A stretch of DNA of 64,000 nt from Lates calcarifer (taxonomy: Eukaryota; Chordata; Actinopteri; Centropomidae). The notes beneath the pieces were generated by a model. It did no database searches, was not told the origin of the DNA, and saw only the letters and a program-made list of their open reading frames with translations. The translations under genes were made by a program, and so were the position numbers. The stretch lies in NCBI RefSeq assembly GCF_001640805.2, contig NC_066843.1, positions 12,070,036-12,134,035 on the forward strand, read 5' to 3'. Positions 63,501-64,000 of the stretch are shown in pieces (the first letter of the stretch is position 1; the number at the start of each line of letters is the position of its first letter).

Positions 63501-64000
63501 AAAAGAAGAAATACCTGAATGTTTTTTTTTTTTCTTTTTCATTTTATTGACTATTTTATATAATTTGGTGTGAGTCGTGCCATCATGTGCAGCTGGTCAG
63601 GAGCGAGCTGTTGATTTCAATTAATAGCTGAAAAATAAGAGATATTTAATACAATAATGATAAACATGTAGGAGTTTCATACACAGAATGCCCACAATTT
63701 GACTCACCAAGAGTATAGTATGATTTGTATTTTATTTTAAATTTGTAAATGCTCTGATTGTCCATGACTGTCTTTTTTCAAAAGAACTAAAATAAAAATG
63801 GACCACTAAACAGGTCAATAATGCTGTTTGATGATGGTATGACTTCTTGATGTACTGATGTTTAATCATGTTAATATCGCTCTTCTTGCATTACTGTAGA
63901 AAGTCTATACACATACAGTATCAAATCAATTAGTTATAGCTCTTTTCTTCCTATTGTGCTTTTTATGTTTACCTATAGATAGAGAGAGTCAATAGATGGA
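60558..64000. other. cacng1 3' UTR and downstream flank
   Basis: AT-rich with no further exon. Candidate AATAAA signals occur at 61601-61606, 61621-61626, 63174-63179 and 63791-63796; I cannot tell which is used. Poly(A) runs lie near 61543-61556. The expected next neighbour by synteny with human 17q24 (helz) is not inside the window. Confidence 0.5.

Overview
The window is vertebrate nuclear DNA, almost certainly from a percomorph-type teleost fish. The evidence is spliced genes with GT/AG introns, three tandem parvalbumin genes, dense (CA)n, (GA)n and (TCTA)n microsatellites, a Tc1-type transposon, a hAT/ZBED transposase gene and several teleost-type dispersed repeats. There is no operon, CRISPR or prophage. 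All gene models were built by hand from splice sites, reading phase and remembered family sequences.

Layout. (1) 1-12.3 kb: three parvalbumin genes on the + strand, each with coding exons of 61, 133, 110 and 26 nt and a 109-residue product. The first two are muscle-type beta parvalbumins; the third is of the oncomodulin/thymic CPV3 type. A decayed Tc1-like element (5983-7289) and a tRNA-Gln(CTG) gene (8119-8190) lie between genes 2 and 3. (2) 12.3-19.5 kb: no recognised gene, but a striking pair of inverted repeats about 1.2 kb apart (15861-16092 and 17263-17484) and a 21-bp minisatellite. (3) 19.6-23.2 kb: aimp2, a scaffold of the multi-tRNA-synthetase complex, complete in four exons. (4) 25.3-27.5 kb: a minus-strand BED-finger/hAT transposase gene with one frameshift near its C-terminal dimerisation domain. 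(5) 30.4-42.7 kb: cacng4, a type I TARP, complete in four exons with a 9.4-kb first intron. (6) 49.3-60.6 kb: cacng1, the gamma-1 subunit of the skeletal-muscle L-type calcium channel, complete in four exons with an 8.2-kb first intron. (7) 60.6-64 kb: 3' flank, AT-rich.

How the genes relate. Parvalbumin buffers Ca2+ in fast muscle and cacng1 modulates the muscle dihydropyridine receptor, so two ends of muscle Ca2+ handling share this locus; co-regulation is not shown. The oncomodulin-type gene next to aimp2 matches human 7p22 (OCM-AIMP2). The cacng4-cacng1 pair matches human 17q24 (CACNG5-CACNG4-CACNG1), but no cacng5 lies in the 7 kb between aimp2 and cacng4. Most of the window is introns and intergenic DNA. 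I found no convincing wholly new system; the best unexplained structure is the long inverted repeat at 15.9-17.5 kb.
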